A stretch of DNA of 64,000 bases. Origin: an uncultured Selenomonas sp. (GTDB lineage: Bacteria; Bacillota; Negativicutes; Selenomonadales; Selenomonadaceae). The notes beneath the pieces were generated by a model, which was not told the origin of the DNA, ran no database searches, and saw only the letters and a program-made list of their open reading frames with translations. Shown piece after piece: positions 60,937-64,000 of the stretch; the stretch's first letter is position 1, and each line of letters begins with the position of its first letter. Location of the stretch: the NCBI GenBank assembly GCA_947167105.1, contig CAMVGU010000001.1:62001-126000 (forward strand). Reading direction: 5' to 3'. The translations under genes were made by a program, and so were the position numbers.

Positions 60937-61221
60937 ATGACAGAGACAGTACGCTATACTGGCACTGCTATCGGTCGTGTACAGGGCGTGGGCTTCCGCA
61001 TGTTCGTGCGGGAGCACGCAAAGGAATTGGGATTGACAGGCTGGGTCAGGAATATGTCAGATGGCACAGTGGATTTTGATGTGCAGGGAGCCAGGGAACA
61101 AGTGGAAAAGCTGCTCAGGATTATTCGTCAGGGCAATTATTTCATCAAAGTAGTGGAATTGAGGCTGGAAGAAGAAAACCCGACTCTACCGCCGGAACAA
61201 GGTTTTAATATAAAGTACTGA
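60937..61221 (+). CDS. acyP: Acylphosphatase
   Basis: A 94-residue acylphosphatase. The two motifs are [12 protein letters not shown] with Arg21 and [13 protein letters not shown] with Asn39. It hydrolyses acyl phosphates such as 1,3-bisphosphoglycerate; its cellular role is poorly defined. It follows the U32 gene by 15 bases and precedes aroQ by 14. Confidence 0.94.
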   Translation: MTETVRYTGTAIGRVQGVGFRMFVREHAKELGLTGWVRNMSDGTVDFDVQGAREQVEKLLRIIRQGNYFIKVVELRLEEENPTLPPEQGFNIKY

Positions 61222-61235
61222 AAGAAGGCAGCCAT

Positions 61236-61673
61236 ATGGCAAAAATCCTGGTCCTGCATGGACCGAATCTCAATCTGCTGGGCACGCGTGAACCGGAAAT
61301 ATATGGTTCCGCTACACTTGATGACATTAACCATATGCTTAAGGCACGTGCGGAGGAGACGGGGCTTGGCATTGATTTCCTGCAGTCCAACCATGAGGGC
61401 GTGCTGGTTGATGCAATACAGCAGGCCAGAGGCAAGTACGATTATATTATCTTTAACGCAGCCGCATTTACTCATTACAGCATTGCATTGCGTGATGCCA
61501 TTGCAGCCGTGGATGTGCCGGTCATAGAGGTACATATCTCGAATGTACATAAACGCGAGGAATTCCGTCACCAATCAGTGCTGGCTCCTGTAGCGTTGGG
61601 CCAGATCTGCGGCCTGGGTGTGGCCAGCTATTTGGCAGCATTAGAGGCAATTATATATCGCTTGAATCACTGA
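61236..61673 (+). CDS. aroQ: 3-dehydroquinate dehydratase, type II
   Basis: A 145-residue small shikimate-pathway dehydratase. Motifs: [22 protein letters not shown] with the catalytic Tyr, [31 protein letters not shown] and [19 protein letters not shown] with the catalytic His. Length and motifs are normal. Only a 23-base gap to pepP, a pairing frequently seen with efp (aroQ-pepP-efp). Confidence 0.97.
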   Translation: MAKILVLHGPNLNLLGTREPEIYGSATLDDINHMLKARAEETGLGIDFLQSNHEGVLVDAIQQARGKYDYIIFNAAAFTHYSIALRDAIAAVDVPVIEVHISNVHKREEFRHQSVLAPVALGQICGLGVASYLAALEAIIYRLNH

Positions 61674-61696
61674 TTTTATATTCAGGGGGACTGACT

Positions 61697-62767
61697 ATGA
61701 TTGAAAAGCGCCTGGCAGCTCTGCGTGCTTTGCTGGTGAATGAACAGCTGGACGCCGTAATTGTCACAAAATACGTGAACCTGCATTATTTCAGTGGCTT
61801 TCGCGGCGATGATACAACCCTTGTCATTTCTGCCGAACGTGCAGTGCTGGTGACTGACAGTCGCTATACGGAGCAGGCGAAGATGCAGGCACCACTCTAT
61901 GAGCTGGTCGAGCAGAAGGACGGCTTGCTGCAAAAGACTGCAGATGTTGTGAAAGAAATAGGTTGCCAGAAGGTGGGCTTTGAAGGCAATGCCCTTATTT
62001 ACGACGACTTCGCAAAGCTCACGGAATTGATGCCGGGTGTAGAATTCAAGACGCCGCTGAAGCTGGATGTTTTGCGGGAAATCAAGGACAGCACGGAAAT
62101 CAAGCTGATCCGCAAGGCCTGCGGGATTGCCGATGCCGCCTTTGAGGACATTCTGGGCTTCATCCGTCCGGGCGTCACTGAGCTGGCTGTGGCAGCTCGC
62201 ATGGAAGGGAAGATGCGCGAGCTGGGGGCGGAGGAGCCAGCTTTCAAGACCATCGTTGCATCCGGGCTGCGCGGCGCGTTGCCCCATGGCATTGCCACGG
62301 ATAAGACAATCGGACAGGGAGAGCTTGTGACGTTGGATTTTGGTGCAATGTATAAAGGATACTGCTCCGACATGACGCGTACCATCTGTGTCGGCAAGGC
62401 CGATGAGAGGCAGAGGGAAATCTATGAGGCCGTGCTGTCTGCCCAGAAACTTGCCCTTACGCTGATAAAGCCCGGCGCGGCGGGCAAGGCTGTAGATGCC
62501 GCAGCCAGGGAGGAATTGGACAGGCACGGATTGGGAGAGTATTTCGGTCACGGCCTCGGTCACAGCCTGGGACTGGAAATCCACGAGGCCCCGCGTCTCT
62601 CGCGCCTGAGTACCTGTGAAGCCTTAGTGCCGGGAATGCTGATAACAGACGAGCCGGGAGTATATATCCCGGGGTGGGGCGGCATCCGTATCGAGGATAC
62701 GGTGCTTGTGACAGAGACTGGCAGCGAAGCTTTAATCAGCTCGGATAAAGAATTGATAGAGCTGTAA
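61697..62767 (+). CDS. pepP: Xaa-Pro aminopeptidase (M24 family)
   Basis: A 356-residue metallopeptidase that removes N-terminal residues before proline. The creatinase-like N-terminal half (to about residue 125) is followed by the pita-bread domain with metal ligands in TLDFGAMYKGYCSDMTRTI (two Asp), GHGLGHSLGLEIHEAP (His), ITDEPGVYIPGWGGIRIEDTVLVT (two Glu). It is directly upstream of efp, with its own promoter between. Confidence 0.95.
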   Translation: MIEKRLAALRALLVNEQLDAVIVTKYVNLHYFSGFRGDDTTLVISAERAVLVTDSRYTEQAKMQAPLYELVEQKDGLLQKTADVVKEIGCQKVGFEGNALIYDDFAKLTELMPGVEFKTPLKLDVLREIKDSTEIKLIRKACGIADAAFEDILGFIRPGVTELAVAARMEGKMRELGAEEPAFKTIVASGLRGALPHGIATDKTIGQGELVTLDFGAMYKGYCSDMTRTICVGKADERQREIYEAVLSAQKLALTLIKPGAAGKAVDAAAREELDRHGLGEYFGHGLGHSLGLEIHEAPRLSRLSTCEALVPGMLITDEPGVYIPGWGGIRIEDTVLVTETGSEALISSDKELIEL

Positions 62768-62783
62768 TTTTCTTTGCAAAATC

Positions 62784-62813
62784 TTGAACAACTGCATTAT
62801 CATGCGTTATAAT
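62784..62813 (+). promoter_or_regulatory. efp promoter
   Basis: TTGAAC (62784-62789), an 18-base spacer and a perfect TATAAT (62808-62813), 45 bases before efp. Confidence 0.75.
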
Positions 62814-62857
62814 ATAGCCATTACTGTAAAGAGCAAACCATTGGAGGGTGTAATTTA

Positions 62858-63415
62858 ATGATTAACAGCACAGATTTCCGTACGGGCCTGACCATTGAGA
62901 TTGATGGCGGTGTCTGGCAGATTGTCGATTTCCAGCATGTGAAGCCTGGCAAGGGTGCTGCCTTTGTCCGCACGAAGATTAAGAATGTGGAGACCGGCGC
63001 CGTGATTGAGCGCACGTTCAATCCGAACGAGAAGATGCCGGCCGCTCATCTCGACAACAGCAATATGCAGTATCTCTATGAGTCCGATGGCATGTACACA
63101 TTCATGAACACTGAGACTTATGAGCAGACCGAGCTCAATAAGGAGCAGCTTGGTGATGCGCTGAACTACCTGATGGAAAACATGGAAGTCTCGTTGCAGA
63201 CTTTCAAAGGCCGTATCATCGGCATTACACTGCCGAACTCTGTAAGCCTCAAGGTCGTTGAGTGCGAGCCCAGCGTCAAGGGCAATACCGCTACCGGCGC
63301 CACCAAGATGGCCAAGGTCGAGACCGGCTACGAGGTGCGTGTGCCGCTCTTTATCAATGAGGGCGATGTGCTTCGCATTGATACCCGCACGGGCAACTAC
63401 ATCGAGCGTGCATAA
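62858..63415 (+). CDS. efp: Translation elongation factor P
   Basis: A 185-residue EF-P that relieves ribosome stalling at polyproline. Three domains: N-terminal KOW-like (NSTDFRTGLTIEIDGGVWQIVDFQHVKPGKGAAFVRTK shown in part), with the modified-loop residue Lys32 in KPGKGAA; OB domain II; and C-terminal OB domain III (TGATKMAKVETGYEVRVPLFINEGDVLRIDTRTG). SD TTGGAGGG precedes ATG 62858. Confidence 0.97.
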   Translation: MINSTDFRTGLTIEIDGGVWQIVDFQHVKPGKGAAFVRTKIKNVETGAVIERTFNPNEKMPAAHLDNSNMQYLYESDGMYTFMNTETYEQTELNKEQLGDALNYLMENMEVSLQTFKGRIIGITLPNSVSLKVVECEPSVKGNTATGATKMAKVETGYEVRVPLFINEGDVLRIDTRTGNYIERA

Positions 63416-63430
63416 ATTGCCACCAGCAGG

Positions 63431-63468
63431 GCTGCCGTATCGGCATAGGTACGGCGGCTTTTATTTTA
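63431..63468 (+). terminator. Rho-independent terminator after efp
   Basis: A 9-bp stem with one G-U pair (GCTGCCGTA / TACGGCGGC), a 10-base loop and TTTTATTTT. Confidence 0.88.
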
Positions 63469-63491
63469 ATTATATTGCAGGAATTTTGAGG

Positions 63492-63507
63492 ATACTCCTA
63501 GAAGTAT
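63492..63507 (+). promoter_or_regulatory. Small inverted repeat upstream of asp23
   Basis: ATACT-CCTAGA-AGTAT, 55 bases before the asp23 start. It could be an operator or leader hairpin; no clear -35/-10 pair is seen next to it. Confidence 0.3.
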
Positions 63508-63562
63508 AGATAAGGAAAGTCAAATTATGCAGTACCTGAATCATTAAAAGGAGGTTTCTCTT

Positions 63563-63964
63563 ATGGCAAATGAAAAGGAAATCATTAAAAAAGACACTTC
63601 TCTGGGTGCGGTACGTATTGCTGATGAAGTCGTAAGCATCATTGCAGGCCTGGCCGCAACTGAGGTCGAGGGGATTGCAGGCATGAGCGGCGGCATTGCC
63701 GGCGGTATTGCTGAGATGCTTGGCCGCAAGAACTTTGCGAAGGGTGTCAAGGTCGAAGTCGGCGAGAAGGAAGCTGCCGTAGACCTTTACATTATCGTAA
63801 AATACGGCGTGCGCATCCCCGATATCGCATTGGCCGCCCAGGAAAATGTAAAACAGGCCATTGAAACAATGACCGGCCTGTCTGTCGTTGAGGTCAATAT
63901 CCATGTACAGGGAGTCAGCTTCCCGACTGACGAGGCGAAAGAAGAAGAGATTCGCGTACGTTAA
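63563..63964 (+). CDS. Asp23/Gls24-family envelope stress protein
   Basis: A 133-residue Asp23 (DUF322) protein with SD AAAAGGAGG before ATG 63563. Motifs: GAVRIADEVVSIIAGLAATEVEGIAGMSGG, KNFAKGVKVEVGEKEAAVDLYIIVKYGVRIPDIA and GLSVVEVNIHVQGVSFP. There is no signal or membrane segment; in staphylococci the protein is held at the membrane by AmaP. An amaP-like start follows 17 bases later. Confidence 0.93.
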   Translation: MANEKEIIKKDTSLGAVRIADEVVSIIAGLAATEVEGIAGMSGGIAGGIAEMLGRKNFAKGVKVEVGEKEAAVDLYIIVKYGVRIPDIALAAQENVKQAIETMTGLSVVEVNIHVQGVSFPTDEAKEEEIRVR

Positions 63965-63981
63965 AGAGGAAAGGCTGGTTC

Positions 63982-64000
63982 CATGGGTTTTCTCAATCGT
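63982..64000 (+). CDS. Start of an AmaP-like membrane protein (truncated by window end)
   Basis: Only six codons (MGFLNR) are visible after an SD (AGAGGAAAGG). Alkaline-shock membrane anchor proteins commonly begin this way and follow asp23. The identification rests on position and these six residues. Confidence 0.5.

Overview
The window comes from a bacterium of the Firmicutes type, most likely a member of the Negativicutes (Selenomonas/Mitsuokella-like). This rests on gene content: a PASTA kinase with IreB, RuvX and a DUF1292 protein, RNase J, Asp23, short HisG with HisZ, anaerobic GlpABC and an anaerobic cobalamin pathway. GC content looks a little over 50%. All genes lie on the + strand except one XRE regulator. 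Many starts are GTG or TTG with strong Shine-Dalgarno (SD) sequences, and neighbouring genes often overlap by 1-4 bases. No tRNA, rRNA, CRISPR array, insertion sequence or prophage is visible. The genus is an inference; no ribosomal RNA is present to test it.

Layout. (1) 1-9.9 kb: end of rlmN, then a cell-wall and Ser/Thr-signalling cluster in an actinobacteria-like order (fhaA, fhaB, PP2C phosphatase, ftsW/rodA, pbpA, PASTA kinase), then rsgA, rpe, queC and folE2. (2) 9.9-10.05 kb: a 158-bp near-symmetric palindrome. (3) 10.1-23.2 kb: a YbhN-like membrane protein followed by a cobalamin operon cbiD-E-T-F-G-(unknown 108 aa)-H-J-C-A-cobU-cobQ-cbiB-cobS that ends at a clear terminator. (4) 23.2-29.3 kb: a TrpR/YerC-family regulator behind a promoter whose -10 box lies in a palindrome, then hisZ-(HD hydrolase)-hisG-D-B-H-A and a bidirectional terminator. 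(5) 29.3-38.7 kb: a reverse-strand XRE regulator, an AT-rich control region with a good promoter and a perfect palindrome, the glycerol operon glpA-B-C-(orphan EIIB)-glpK-glpF, and a second glpK-like gene that has lost key catalytic residues. (6) 38.7-40.2 kb: hisF and hisIE, directly behind the glpK-like gene. (7) 40.2-50.5 kb: tyrS, alaS, an HlyD-like adaptor, RNase J with a long leader, a gamma-carbonic-anhydrase-like protein, ndk and an EF-G-like GTPase. (8) 50.5-64 kb: L,D-transpeptidase, polA, mutM, coaE, a lytic transglycosylase, ireB, ruvX, a DUF1292 protein, mltG, trmR, a U32 tRNA hydroxylase, acylphosphatase, aroQ, pepP, efp, asp23 and the first codons of an amaP-like gene.

How the genes fit together. 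The wall cluster joins septal or side-wall synthesis to reversible phosphorylation, and ireB (56.8 kb) encodes a known type of PASTA-kinase substrate. The cobalamin operon covers the corrin-ring steps from CbiF/G/D/T/E/H/J/C to a,c-diamide formation, the cobyrate and cobinamide steps and CobU/CobS nucleotide-loop assembly; cbiL, cbiK/X and cobT are not in the window. The histidine genes cover most of the pathway but are split by the roughly 9.3-kb glycerol block; hisC and a histidinol-phosphate phosphatase are not seen. The glp block would import glycerol (GlpF), phosphorylate it (GlpK) and oxidise glycerol-3-phosphate anaerobically (GlpABC).

Most interesting points: the apparent glycerol-kinase pseudoenzyme, transcribed ahead of hisFIE; hisF with no ATG, GTG or TTG start that keeps its catalytic strand; the his operon interrupted by glp genes; palindromic operators at the his and glp promoters; a lone PTS EIIB in the glycerol operon; an unknown 108-aa protein in the B12 operon; and the 158-bp palindrome.
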